The translations under genes and the position numbers were made by a program. A model generated the notes under the pieces. It was given only the letters and a program-made list of their open reading frames with translations. It was not told where the DNA came from and made no database searches. 64,000 nt of DNA from a virus. Shown here piece by piece: positions 50,959 through 59,306 of the stretch. The DNA is taken from the IMG/VR virus record IMGVR_UViG_3300049893_002106, positions 1 through 64,000 of that record; one strand, written 5' to 3'. Position 1 is the first letter of the stretch, and each line of letters opens with the position of its first letter.

Positions 50959-51594
50959 TTATCCTAAAGTTGAAGGTGCCGCATAGTCTGTATGAGAATG
51001 ATCCGTAACCGACCTTGCAATGAAGGTAAGAGTTTCATTCATAAGACCACCAGGACTCAATGATGTGCGCCAGCCTGTGCAGCGACAGTCTACGATTGTG
51101 TAAGTAGCCTCTGTCTGGGTGAGGTCAGCATCTTCTGTTCCAGTCGTAGCAAAACTACGGGTATAGACAGAAATATCAAATGTAGTGGAAAGGAGAAGCA
51201 TTAGGGGGTTAAAAGCCTTATACATCAATAGGCTGTTTCCGCCTTGAGTAATAGTTCCAGCGGCATTCTTGTCGTTTGTAGTGCGAGCTAAAACGCCAGG
51301 AACAGACGATACTCCTGGGGTGATCGCCCCAGTAGACAAAGGGTTTCCAGAGGTTCCTGTGGCTACACCATTCATGGCCAAAGTATCCCGTGAGTAACGG
51401 GTAACGACTAAAGAGCCTGAAGCAGAATACTGAAGAGGCTCTAGGGAGTGATACGATGCTCCTCCGATTCCCCCTACTGGGGCCGTACTCATATTATGAG
51501 AAAAGCTTAGTGCTTGGCAGAAGGCTAAGGATTGGCCGCCAATCTTTATAACCAACTGGCTTCCTGAGAGAAAACTTGGTAAGATACCTGACAT
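50959..51594 (-). CDS. Tail-tube-like protein, first paralogue
   Basis: 211 residues starting at the ATG on 51594; the equivalent MSGI start of the sister gene and GGAG upstream support this choice over a start 60 bases earlier. The core segment IKIGGQSLAFCQAL and a late Glu-Thr-Leu-Thr-Phe-Ile strand fit tube-like beta barrels. It is probably transcribed from the divergent gap before the dUTPase. Together with the other two, it makes a three-member family in 2.6 kb. Confidence 0.75.
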   Translation of the reverse strand: MSGILPSFLSGSQLVIKIGGQSLAFCQALSFSHNMSTAPVGGIGGASYHSLEPLQYSASGSLVVTRYSRDTLAMNGVATGTSGNPLSTGAITPGVSSVPGVLARTTNDKNAAGTITQGGNSLLMYKAFNPLMLLLSTTFDISVYTRSFATTGTEDADLTQTEATYTIVDCRCTGWRTSLSPGGLMNETLTFIARSVTDHSHTDYAAPSTLG

Positions 51595-51695
51595 ACTGAC
51601 TTGCTCCGTCTTTAAGTCTTTGGAGTGATAACTTCCTGCCGCCCGAACACTCAAACAGCTAGGCCACTATAAATGATTCTATCATGGAAATTGAA

Positions 51696-51724
51696 TTGAC
51701 ATTTGATGGCAAATTAAATACTGT
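51696..51724 (+). promoter_or_regulatory. Sigma-70 type promoter candidate for dUTPase
   Basis: TTGACA (51696-51701), 17 bases, TACTGT (51719-51724). A perfect -35 with a poor -10. It lies in the divergent gap between the tube-like and dUTPase genes. Confidence 0.45.
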
Positions 51725-51747
51725 TCGGGATGGAGGCTTATAAAAAT

Positions 51748-52233
51748 ATGAAAATTATTAATATTTCTAAAAATGAAGTTAAATATCAGACTCCTTACTC
51801 TGCCGGGTTTGACATCCCATGTAGCCATAACTTTACCATTGCTCCATCCCAGGTAGTGCTTGTTTGCACCGGACTATTCTTAGGAGTCGATGAATTTACA
51901 AAGCAATACAAGTGCCTGAAAATGCAGCTAAATGACTTGGAATATGAATTACAAGTAATAGAAAATCTGGAAATTAGACCAAGAAGCAGTCTGGCGTATA
52001 AATATGGAATTACGGTATTGAACTCCCCAGGAACAATAGACGAAGATTATTTACCTGTAATGGGAAGCCCAAATGAAATTAAAGTATTATTAATTAATCA
52101 CGGATCGACCACTGTAGAATTTAAAGCCGGAGATAGGATTGCTCAAGGAGTTGTCACTCTTGCTATTCCGGCAAATAATATAGAAGTAAAAAAAGAAGAT
52201 AGGTCTGGTGGCTTTGGATCTACCGGAGTTTAA
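51748..52233 (+). CDS. dut: dUTP diphosphatase
   Basis: 161 residues from the ATG at 51748; an upstream ATG at 51730 also exists. All five dUTPase motifs are present: AGFDIP, RPRSSLAYKYG, LNSPGTIDEDY, RIAQGVV and RSGGFGSTG. The enzyme hydrolyses dUTP to dUMP, keeping uracil out of DNA and feeding dTMP synthesis. A trimer with a shared active site is expected. The insertion between motifs 1 and 2 is somewhat long. It is the only nucleotide-metabolism gene in the window and lies on the opposite strand to the structural genes, so it is probably expressed earlier. Confidence 0.93.
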   Translation: MKIINISKNEVKYQTPYSAGFDIPCSHNFTIAPSQVVLVCTGLFLGVDEFTKQYKCLKMQLNDLEYELQVIENLEIRPRSSLAYKYGITVLNSPGTIDEDYLPVMGSPNEIKVLLINHGSTTVEFKAGDRIAQGVVTLAIPANNIEVKKEDRSGGFGSTGV

Positions 52234-52250
52234 TATTTAATCCATACCAA

Positions 52251-52288
52251 ATAAAAAAGCCCCGGTATTTCTACCGGGGCTTCGTTCT
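52251..52288. terminator. Bidirectional terminator between dUTPase and sheath
   Basis: Eleven-base stem AAGCCCCGGTA (52257-52267) and TACCGGGGCTT (52272-52282) with a TTTC loop. The minus-strand side ends in a long U tract (six Us); the plus side has CGTTCTTT. It stops both convergent transcripts. Confidence 0.9.
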
Positions 52289-52294
52289 TTAGGA

Positions 52295-55102
52295 TTAACC
52301 TACGTCCCTGCGAGCAAGAACATCGAGTCCGATGAACTCAAGAGCTTCTGGGAAGAAGATCGACAAAGAAACGCGGTATCCATTGCCTTCTTTAACAATC
52401 TTATCTACTGAGAAGCTAATGATAACTCCTTGATTACGGAAGGAATTAAGTGTATCGGAAACTGCCTTATTAACCGTGCTAACGCCTACATCGAGAGTGC
52501 TGCTGCCGATATAGTTGTCAAGGACAGTACGGAGAGTGTCACGAACTTCGTCTGCTGCGAACAGGACGTTTGCACGTTCCCAAACCCATCCTTGAGGATC
52601 GTTTTGACGGCTACGAGTTGTAGCGTCTGGAGACTCCAAGCGAACACCGAAACCTGGGACTGCGCGGAACACTAACAAACCAGCTTCGATAGCGCGAGTT
52701 AAAAGGCCAGAATCTTCTGGGTCAAAATCAAGGGTTAGCGTATCGTCAAGAAGCGACTTCTCACCAATATGCTTAACTGCATTCAAGTTGAATGGCTTGC
52801 GAAGCATAGGGGTAGAAGCAGAAGCCTGAACGCGGCCAGCAGTCAAAGCTACTGCGCCCATCCAAGGAGCAAACCAAGTGAGGCTTCCAGAAGCGTCCGT
52901 TGCGCGAACCATTTGGAAAGTCATTTGAGTACGCTCATAGGACTGTTCAGTTGCCTTCTGGATAGCATCTTCAAAAGAACAGTGAACGCTGATTGCGCCA
53001 AACCGCTCACGACGATTCAAGGTAGAGCTTGCGGTAGCAACGTGTGCCTTGACAGCAGCGTTAACGGAGTCAATCGTGTAGCTTGAATTTTCATCAGTTA
53101 GGCCATCTTCAATGTCGAAACGGGCATCGCGGCTAACTAGAGGACAGATAACTCGTGCGCTAACTTTAAGAGCAGCGTCAAGACCAGCTTGGAACTCTGC
53201 GTCATTTGAACTGCCGACTTCTGCACCAGAAAGGAAAGATGCGGAAGCTTCTTCATCTGGCAAGCCACACTTAAGGAGCATCGTGCCTTCAGCAAGAGCT
53301 AATAGGCCGAAGTTGTTGTCGAGAAGAGCCTTGAAGCTTGCATAGTCAGTCTTGATCCGACCGTTATAGGCAGGAGCAGAATGAACGCTCATGATGCTGA
53401 CTTCAGTTACCTTATCGAGATCTTTAGGACTAACAGACTTCAAACGACCATCAGGGATACGAGCGGAACAACCAGGGATTGTATTGAGGAAGTCTGCAAG
53501 CTCTTGAAGGGTAGAATACTTCTTAAGGTTAACAGTAATGTCGGTTCCGCCAGTCAGGTCGATTGTCATTTTATTGTTTTGGTCAATCGAGACTTTAGCT
53601 GCCGTTGCAACGCCATCATTCCATGAAAGCTCAAGGCCAACTGCTCCACCAACTTTATCTGCTGGGAAAGAAGCACCGTCTGTAGAACGGGAAGCAAGAA
53701 TCTGAACTTGACGCTCTGCCGAGCTGTCGATTCGACGGCTTGAAACAGTCGTAGAAACAAATCCTGGCTGCAATTTAACAACCGCAGTATTTCCACCGAT
53801 TTGAGTAGAGGTAACTGCTTCTACAGCGAGGCCGTTAGCGCTAACAAGAGTAATTTGCTGAGCAGAAGACTGTGTTACTACATGGCTTCCCACGTTCTTG
53901 AGCGTAGCGCCTTTGAGAGAGCTAGACTCTTCAATGCGAACAACGTCACCGACTTTAGGGATACGAGTCCAAGAAGCAGAAGAAATGCTGATTTTCAATG
54001 TAGAAGCAGCGACAACCGTAGCTGATACTGAGCCAGAAGTTGCAGCAGATTGGCTTAGAATGTCAGCCAAAGCGCCTTCTTGGTGAAGACTAGCTGCACC
54101 TGCAACGCCACCGGCAGCCTCAGCGATTTCGAGAGTAGCAGCAGAGCCGTTAACTGTAGTAGCCGTTACTTCAACAGTAACAGGCGACCAAGCTACGATG
54201 TCGCCACCAGTAGCTCCTACAACTGGAGAAATATCAAAAGCTTGAGCGTTAACTGGAGCAACTGCGCTATGGGCAACAAGCCTACGAGCAACAAGAACAG
54301 TAGTTGTAGCGCTGGTAACAATATATGCACCAGCGTTTTCATCTGATGCGCCAGCGAGAGCAGAACCAGCAGCGATAGTAAGGGTGTCGCCAGCGGCAAT
54401 TGTTCCCCATACACCAGCTCCACCAGACTTAGTTAGGGTCAGTGAGCCGTTAGCAGCCGAAAGAGCTATATCCATCGTGCCGCCAGAGATTGAGGTTTTT
54501 GCAGCTCCACCAGTAGCCAACAGTCCAGTAACGCCATTAAGAGCTGCCACGAGTTGAGCAGGGGTTCCATTGGCCGCCAAGTTAAGAGCAGCAGAAAGAA
54601 CTCCATCTACCGAAACTTTAAAAGAAGTTGCAGCAGGAGAAGGGAGGTGATTGAAGGTGACTTCTGGTTTAGACTCAGAAGTAGCTGTTTTGATTTGTGA
54701 TTTAATTTGGTTTCCAGCTTCGCCATAACGAGCTGCCACGATTGAGCCGTAGCCAGCAGGAGAAGCGATTTCTTTGCTTGCGCGAGTCGTGCTATTTGTC
54801 TTGTAGACATAAAGACGTTGAATGCTTCCACCAAAAGCAGGAGAAGGTTGGTTAGTAAAAAGTTGGCGAGCGGCATCTACAATTGGGCCGCTTTTGTAAA
54901 AATCTTGAACCGATTGATAGTCAGTAAAGTAATTCAACTGAAGATCCAGGTCTTTGCCTGGGATACCTTCTGAAGATTCGCCTAATACTACTACATTCCG
55001 ACCGGCTGGCGCAACAGCGGGAAGGCTATCTTCTACCCGGAATTTGTCGTACACGCCTGGGATTACGGCCCTGGCACCATTGATGATAAAGGGAAGAACC
55101 AT
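52295..55102 (-). CDS. Large tail sheath protein
   Basis: 935 residues. The N-terminus (GARAVIPGVYDKF then Val-Val-Leu-Gly-Glu) and the C-terminal domain (VWERANVLFAADEVRDTLR and IISFSVDKIV) fit contractile tail sheaths. T4 gp18 has 659 residues, so about 250-300 extra residues appear as Ala/Thr/Ser-rich inserted domains (about 150-470), likely exposed on the tail surface. Codon use is richer in GC than the accessory genes, as expected for an abundant protein. An extended -10 promoter candidate is at 55132-55140. Confidence 0.85.
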   Translation of the reverse strand: MVLPFIINGARAVIPGVYDKFRVEDSLPAVAPAGRNVVVLGESSEGIPGKDLDLQLNYFTDYQSVQDFYKSGPIVDAARQLFTNQPSPAFGGSIQRLYVYKTNSTTRASKEIASPAGYGSIVAARYGEAGNQIKSQIKTATSESKPEVTFNHLPSPAATSFKVSVDGVLSAALNLAANGTPAQLVAALNGVTGLLATGGAAKTSISGGTMDIALSAANGSLTLTKSGGAGVWGTIAAGDTLTIAAGSALAGASDENAGAYIVTSATTTVLVARRLVAHSAVAPVNAQAFDISPVVGATGGDIVAWSPVTVEVTATTVNGSAATLEIAEAAGGVAGAASLHQEGALADILSQSAATSGSVSATVVAASTLKISISSASWTRIPKVGDVVRIEESSSLKGATLKNVGSHVVTQSSAQQITLVSANGLAVEAVTSTQIGGNTAVVKLQPGFVSTTVSSRRIDSSAERQVQILASRSTDGASFPADKVGGAVGLELSWNDGVATAAKVSIDQNNKMTIDLTGGTDITVNLKKYSTLQELADFLNTIPGCSARIPDGRLKSVSPKDLDKVTEVSIMSVHSAPAYNGRIKTDYASFKALLDNNFGLLALAEGTMLLKCGLPDEEASASFLSGAEVGSSNDAEFQAGLDAALKVSARVICPLVSRDARFDIEDGLTDENSSYTIDSVNAAVKAHVATASSTLNRRERFGAISVHCSFEDAIQKATEQSYERTQMTFQMVRATDASGSLTWFAPWMGAVALTAGRVQASASTPMLRKPFNLNAVKHIGEKSLLDDTLTLDFDPEDSGLLTRAIEAGLLVFRAVPGFGVRLESPDATTRSRQNDPQGWVWERANVLFAADEVRDTLRTVLDNYIGSSTLDVGVSTVNKAVSDTLNSFRNQGVIISFSVDKIVKEGNGYRVSLSIFFPEALEFIGLDVLARRDVG

Positions 55103-55131
55103 TGGATACTCCTATAGAACAGTCCAAGGTT

Positions 55132-55140
55132 ATTTTAACA
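55132..55140 (-). promoter_or_regulatory. Extended -10 promoter candidate for sheath
   Basis: Minus strand TGTTAAAAT (TGn plus TAAAAT), about 30 bases before the sheath ATG. No good -35 box is seen. It lies in the 129-base gap after the endonuclease gene, which holds no other feature. Confidence 0.4.
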
Positions 55141-55231
55141 TGAAAACCTGTTTTATATTCTTTGGATAGTTTTGGCGGGGAAGGGTCTGGTAAGTAATTA
55201 ATTTTATATACATACAGTCTTTATTTTCCCA

Positions 55232-57004
55232 TCAAGGAGCGGGTATATTTTCAATTTTCGGTCTAACGTATTTTATTTGTCCGTAATCCCAAAACTTTTT
55301 AAGACCTATATCATAGCCACTATTTCCAAGATATTTTCTTCTGTTCCAGTGGAAATATCCGTCAGTCCATTCAAACCCAATATGTTCACTTGTTTTGATA
55401 AATCCCATAGCTAAAAGGTGTTTTCCACTTCCATGTCTCCTGTCAACAAAGTTAATTATATCTTTGTCTTTTGGCAATAGCTTTAAAAGCTTAGAATATC
55501 CACCAGTTACAGAATGGCCTACCAGAGAGGCAAACCTGCTTATATGGATAACACCGCTCTCTTCATAAAACCTTATGGCGCATACCAGTTTTCCATTGCT
55601 ATATAGTCCAAAAGTCTTACCCTTGCCTCTTCCCCTTAGATGATTATTGTCAAAAAAGGCATTAGATTCAGTATTGTCCACTTCTTTAATTTCACACTTT
55701 CTTGCTCTTACTATTTTAGACTTACCAAGCTTATTATTAATCATAGAATCAACAATTTCCCTCTTTTCCTTGACCTCAAATTCAGAGAATGCGAGGAGGT
55801 TGTAGCCAAGATTGTTAAAGGCTTCCCATTTTTTAAAATGATAATCTTTGCTTTTCTTTTCTTCTGAGTGGTATCTCATGCCATCTGTTTCTATTATTAA
55901 TTTTCTCTCTTCCAGTCTAATATCTGGTCTATAATTAACCCCACTTAGAGCCTTGTTATATATAGCACCTTCTATCTGGATTAATTGTTCAAAAGACTTG
56001 GTAGATATGGCAGTTTCCATAACGCCTATGCCATTTTTTATATTTCTGTAATATCTTAAATTTGGAACTCCCATCGCCTTGCATGCCTTATTTAAGGAAA
56101 TTCCACTATCTAACAAATTCTTAATACCAACTCCAATGTCTATATTTTTCATTCTTCTTACGATAGAGGAGCTTAATGCGCTTTTCCATTTTTGAGTCCA
56201 AGACTGACCTCTATAAGTCAGCCTAGCTTTGCCGTTTTCCAGCTCTTCGATTTCAAGACCTATTGTTTTTAATTTTTCTAAAAACTTTAAATGGTTAGGG
56301 TTGTCATTATTAATTTTAGGTCTAGCTATAGCCCCGTCTATCATGAACCTTCTGATTCTTATACTTCGAGAAACTCCGTCCTCCCATGATACTTGTATAA
56401 CATTGGACGGGCTGCTTAGATCTCCGCTATATGATGAGATGCCAGAGTCTTTGATAACTTTTAAAATATCGGCTTCAAAATACTTCTTAGCGTATTTAAT
56501 GGAATTTTCCCTAGCTCTTTGTTTATGTTCCGGTGATTGCGCTGCTGCCCTGACTCTATCCAGCCAGAGTCCGCCTTCTTTTCGTTTGGCGTATTTCTTT
56601 TTAAGACACTGTGGGCATTGATACGCATGTCCATACCTTTGAAGTGATTTTTGGGCATCTGTCCATGCCGGTGAACCTACAGTGTCACATCCATGGCATT
56701 TTATAGATACATGCTCATGAGCCTTAATAGACCTGGAGGTTGTATCAATAAGGTTGTGGGCTTTAAGTATCTGCTCATCATAGATGACGGCTTTTGCATC
56801 TCCGATTTTTTTCTTGAGACATTCAGGACACTGATACGCCCACCCTTTCTCTTTAAATGAGCGATTGGCCTGATCCCATTTAACTCCACGGCTATTGCTG
56901 CAACTGTGGCACTTAAACACCACTAATTCTTTTTGCTCAATTTGCCTTGTATTTATATCTATAGCCATCATAGTTTCGAGAAGTTCTCTTGATCTAGTTG
57001 GCAT
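55232..57004 (-). CDS. Composite homing-endonuclease-like protein
   Basis: 590 residues. Two tandem Cys4 zinc-finger modules (about 30-66 and 78-136, each Cys-x-x-Cys ... Cys-x-x-Cys) are followed by a helical DNA-binding region with an HTH-like stretch (about 295-330). A nuclease-like segment has VNYRPDIRLEERKLIIETDG, resembling EDxHD/Vsr-type cores, and a C-terminal region (about 440-570) has the acyltransferase-like phage fold with RFASLVGHSVTGGYSKLLK and DRRHGSGKHLL. It probably binds and cuts capsid-flanking DNA to spread. It has its own promoter (57032-57060) just past the capsid terminator. Confidence 0.75.
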   Translation of the reverse strand: MPTRSRELLETMMAIDINTRQIEQKELVVFKCHSCSNSRGVKWDQANRSFKEKGWAYQCPECLKKKIGDAKAVIYDEQILKAHNLIDTTSRSIKAHEHVSIKCHGCDTVGSPAWTDAQKSLQRYGHAYQCPQCLKKKYAKRKEGGLWLDRVRAAAQSPEHKQRARENSIKYAKKYFEADILKVIKDSGISSYSGDLSSPSNVIQVSWEDGVSRSIRIRRFMIDGAIARPKINNDNPNHLKFLEKLKTIGLEIEELENGKARLTYRGQSWTQKWKSALSSSIVRRMKNIDIGVGIKNLLDSGISLNKACKAMGVPNLRYYRNIKNGIGVMETAISTKSFEQLIQIEGAIYNKALSGVNYRPDIRLEERKLIIETDGMRYHSEEKKSKDYHFKKWEAFNNLGYNLLAFSEFEVKEKREIVDSMINNKLGKSKIVRARKCEIKEVDNTESNAFFDNNHLRGRGKGKTFGLYSNGKLVCAIRFYEESGVIHISRFASLVGHSVTGGYSKLLKLLPKDKDIINFVDRRHGSGKHLLAMGFIKTSEHIGFEWTDGYFHWNRRKYLGNSGYDIGLKKFWDYGQIKYVRPKIENIPAP

Positions 57005-57031
57005 AACTTTACCCTCCCTCTTTCCGCATCC

Positions 57032-57060
57032 ATTATCGGACGTTTCATAGGAAAAGTAAA
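57032..57060 (-). promoter_or_regulatory. Sigma-70 type promoter of the endonuclease gene
   Basis: Minus strand TTTACT (57060-57055), 17 bases, GATAAT (57037-57032). AGGG precedes the ATG at 57004. Confidence 0.6.
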
Positions 57061-57061
57061 G

Positions 57062-57100
57062 CGAAAAAATAAAAAGAAAAGGCCCGCCGAAGCGAGCCTT
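57062..57100 (-). terminator. Intrinsic terminator after the capsid gene
   Basis: Stem AAGGC (57079-57083) with GCCTT (57096-57100) plus CGC (85-87) with GCG (92-94), one mismatch. The minus-strand side continues as TTTTCTTTTTATTTTTT, a strong U tract. Confidence 0.8.
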
Positions 57101-57123
57101 AACTTACTGATTTAAATCAGATC

Positions 57124-58629
57124 TTACAGACCTTCACGTTGTTGGAACACGTTATCTGCCAAAGCAAAACTACGCGGACGATCTACAACGCAGCCAACAT
57201 AGCTTGCGTACACGGTCTCGAAAGCCAAGCCACGAACGCCAAGGTCAAGCTTGTTCAGCAAGTTACCAAGGGTAGCAAGTTTAGCCCGGTTCTTATCTTT
57301 AGGCATGAAAAGAACGCTATCAAGACCAGGAACAACTTTACCAGCGTCGCGCCATACAGTAGAAGCGCCACGGGAAGCGATTGCTTTACCGCAGAACATT
57401 TCTGTTCCAGCAGCACCGCTTGCTTCAACTGGGGTTTTGAAGATCAGGTAATGCTCAACGCCAGGGACGTTGGTGATGGTAAGGTCTACGCCTTTGCCTT
57501 CGTCACCAGCAGTCATCGTGATGGTTTGTGGTGCAGAACCTTGGGAAATACCAGAGATGTTTACAGCTTGAACACGGTAAACAGCAACGTCGCCAGCTTT
57601 AGCAGCGGTTCCAATCGAAGAACCAGTCTTAGCTGCTGCAACAGCAGGAGTAGCCGGAGCGGTTCCAACTGAACCAGTAACAGCGATTGGCTTTTGACGG
57701 AGGTATTTGAAAACAGTAGGAACGAAGTCGATAACGCCACCAACAGTTTGGATCGGCAAGCTCATTTGCTCGTCGTTCGTTACGCCAGCGCCACGGATAG
57801 CGTACAGTGCGCCAAGATCTCCACGCTCGAACGGGAAGAACGTAGCACGGAACTCAGCCAATTGGCTGGTCGTACAGTGAGCTTCTTTAACAGCTCCACG
57901 GCTATCACGAACTGCGGTAACGATTTTGTCAAGGAAAGGACGGTCAAGAACTGCACCCTTACGGTCGCTAACAACAGAACGGTTGTTGCCGTATCCGATG
58001 TAGTCACCAGGGATACCGCGCTGGCTTTGGTCGCCTTCACGGATGTTAGCTTGGATACCACGGATGTTACGAACTGGGCCATTTGGGTTAGCAGCAGTCG
58101 TGCCGTCGATTTCACCAGTCGAGTCCATGAAGTAGTCGCCACCAACATAAAGGTCACGCTCAAGTTGCTCAGCCATTGCTACAGCAGCGTTGATGTCGTT
58201 TTCTTTTTCGATGTCAAGGCTATATCCGCCAGCTTCGTTCACGAATTGAGCCATTTGAGTAATCGACTTACGAATACCGTAGACTTTCAGAACTTCAGCA
58301 ACGCGCATATATTGGCTTGCATCTTCTTGAGGAAGGAATGCTTCCCAACCAGCCAAGTCAACACCGCTACGAACAGCAGTTTTAACATTGTACTGATAAA
58401 CAGTTTGGGTTGCTTTCAGCGTAGGGATGTCTTTGGTCAACATGAAATCTTTGTCTTCCATCGTGATCGAACGGAGGACAGGATCTAGTTGCTCTGCTGC
58501 TAAAGCCGAAAGGCCGGTGCGACCAGCATTTTGAATGCCTTGGTAGCCAGCGCTGAACGACTTAGCAAGGCGGTCTAGCTTCTCGCTTACTTGCTTTAGT
58601 TGTGCTTGGTCAATTGCTTGAAATCCCAC
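57124..58629 (-). CDS. Probable major capsid protein
   Basis: 501 residues from a GTG at 58629, with AGGAG seven bases upstream. The shape fits an HK97-type capsid protein: an N-terminal helical segment (QAQLKQVSEKLDRLAKSF), an Arg/Asp-rich middle with a Gly-Gly-Asp-Tyr-Phe loop and an Ala/Gly-rich C-terminal half containing an inserted Ig-like stretch (about 320-420). Codon use is GC-rich and even, the operon ends in a strong terminator, and sheath and neck genes are neighbours. I expect about 415-535 hexamer and pentamer subunits depending on head size. A major head protein is likely; a fold test would confirm. Confidence 0.72.
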   Translation of the reverse strand: MGFQAIDQAQLKQVSEKLDRLAKSFSAGYQGIQNAGRTGLSALAAEQLDPVLRSITMEDKDFMLTKDIPTLKATQTVYQYNVKTAVRSGVDLAGWEAFLPQEDASQYMRVAEVLKVYGIRKSITQMAQFVNEAGGYSLDIEKENDINAAVAMAEQLERDLYVGGDYFMDSTGEIDGTTAANPNGPVRNIRGIQANIREGDQSQRGIPGDYIGYGNNRSVVSDRKGAVLDRPFLDKIVTAVRDSRGAVKEAHCTTSQLAEFRATFFPFERGDLGALYAIRGAGVTNDEQMSLPIQTVGGVIDFVPTVFKYLRQKPIAVTGSVGTAPATPAVAAAKTGSSIGTAAKAGDVAVYRVQAVNISGISQGSAPQTITMTAGDEGKGVDLTITNVPGVEHYLIFKTPVEASGAAGTEMFCGKAIASRGASTVWRDAGKVVPGLDSVLFMPKDKNRAKLATLGNLLNKLDLGVRGLAFETVYASYVGCVVDRPRSFALADNVFQQREGL

Positions 58630-58684
58630 GATATTTCTCCTAATAAAGATTTCATTAAAAATGGCGCGATATGCGCTATGGATT

Positions 58685-58693
58685 ATTGTAGCA
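58685..58693 (-). promoter_or_regulatory. Extended -10 promoter candidate for capsid gene
   Basis: Minus strand TGCTACAAT (TGn plus TACAAT) about 55 bases before the GTG. No convincing -35. The 5' leader contains GCGCATATCGCGC, a small hairpin that might stabilise the message. Confidence 0.45.
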
Positions 58694-58719
58694 TGTCAAG
58701 GCATAAAATTTCCTTGACA
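58694..58719. repeat. 8-bp perfect inverted repeat, operator-like
   Basis: TGTCAAGG (58694-58701) and CCTTGACA (58712-58719) with a 10-base AT-rich centre. It lies next to the capsid -10 element. Two-fold symmetry with this spacing is typical of dimeric repressor sites. Confidence 0.6.
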
Positions 58720-58731
58720 AGACAACTTTAA

Positions 58732-58773
58732 ATAATATTCAGTAACAGTCTGTTATAATATTCAGTAACAGTC
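58732..58773 (+). repeat. Two 19-bp direct repeats in a promoter
   Basis: ATAATATTCAGTAACAGTC occurs at 58732-58750 and 58755-58773 (23-base period). Between and over them TAACAG-T-CTGTTA (58743-58755) is a perfect palindrome. Confidence 0.85.
58751..58759 (+). promoter_or_regulatory. Perfect extended -10 promoter of the remnant gene
   Basis: TGTTATAAT, a consensus extended -10, sits inside the repeat pair and touches the palindrome at 58743-58755, so a protein bound there would block it. GGAGGATTT follows before the ATG at 58783. Confidence 0.7.
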
Positions 58774-58782
58774 GGAGGATTT

Positions 58783-59163
58783 ATGCCGAAAAAAACAAGT
58801 TTTTATACAAAAGAAATATTGCAAGCCCTCAATCTAAAAGATACAACCCCAAGAGCAATACACTCAAAAGATGTAATTAAAGTAATATGCTCTGGCTGTA
58901 ACTTCACTACAGATGAGCGGCAGTTTGAATCTCTTCTTAGGAAGTTTAAGTCTCGCTGGTATTCTTGGCTATGTAAAGAATGCTCTGACCGTAGAAGAGA
59001 CTATGGAGTTAAGAAGTTCTGGGGGAATAAGGAAAACAAAGAAATAGCTATCAGGAAGCATAAGAATACAATGCTAGAAAAATACGGAGTAGATAATTTT
59101 AAAAAAATTCCGGCAAATCCTGAATCTTCAGGCCAGACTCCAAAAGATTTAAAACCAGATTGA
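58783..59163 (+). pseudogene. Truncated homing-endonuclease-like remnant
   Basis: 126 residues with GGAGGATTT before the ATG. The first 70 residues align with the second zinc-finger module of the 55232-57004 protein: shared Ile-Leu-x-Ala-x-Asn-Leu, Asp-Thr-Thr, Arg-x-Ile, Cys-x-Gly-Cys and Cys-x-x-Cys. It then has a Lys-rich linker with Leu-Glu-Lys-Tyr-Gly-Val-Asp-Asn, which normally leads into a nuclease domain, but that domain is missing and the frame ends in the last 65 bases of a convergent gene. A truncated copy seems likely, though a small DNA-binding regulator cannot be excluded. Confidence 0.6.
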
Positions 59164-59290
59164 AGTCAGCCAGCGCGGGAGGTAGAGCATAAAAGTTTTC
59201 ATTCGATACGGACATCCAATAGTCAAACGCCTCACGAGATACTTCGTGCTTAACTTTGTCAAATAATATTTCAACTTGCTCAAGAGTCAT
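59099..59290 (-). CDS. Small unknown protein under operator-like promoter
   Basis: 63 residues from the ATG at 59290 (GGAGGTCATT upstream), preferred over a longer start. Helical, acidic, with Val-Ser-Arg-Glu-Ala-Phe-Asp-Tyr-Trp and a short hydrophobic C-terminus. It lies between the neck-like gene and the capsid gene. The promoter at 59307-59335 carries a perfect palindrome. Function unknown; the 65-base antisense overlap with the remnant gene is unusual. Confidence 0.65.
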   Translation of the reverse strand: MTLEQVEILFDKVKHEVSREAFDYWMSVSNENFYALPPALADFNLVLNLLESGLKIQDLPEFF

Positions 59291-59306
59291 AATGACCTCC
59301 AATGAC

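Noticed and set aside
57032-57060. Fifth sigma-28 site before the endonuclease gene
   Set aside because: It has TCCGATAA but the upstream box is TTACTTTT, far from TAAAGTTT. The stretch is better explained as a sigma-70 promoter TTTACT-17-GATAAT.
57694-58488. 264-residue open frame antisense to the capsid gene
   Set aside because: GC-rich, regular codon use of the capsid gene produces long antisense frames; no ribosome site or related protein pattern is seen.
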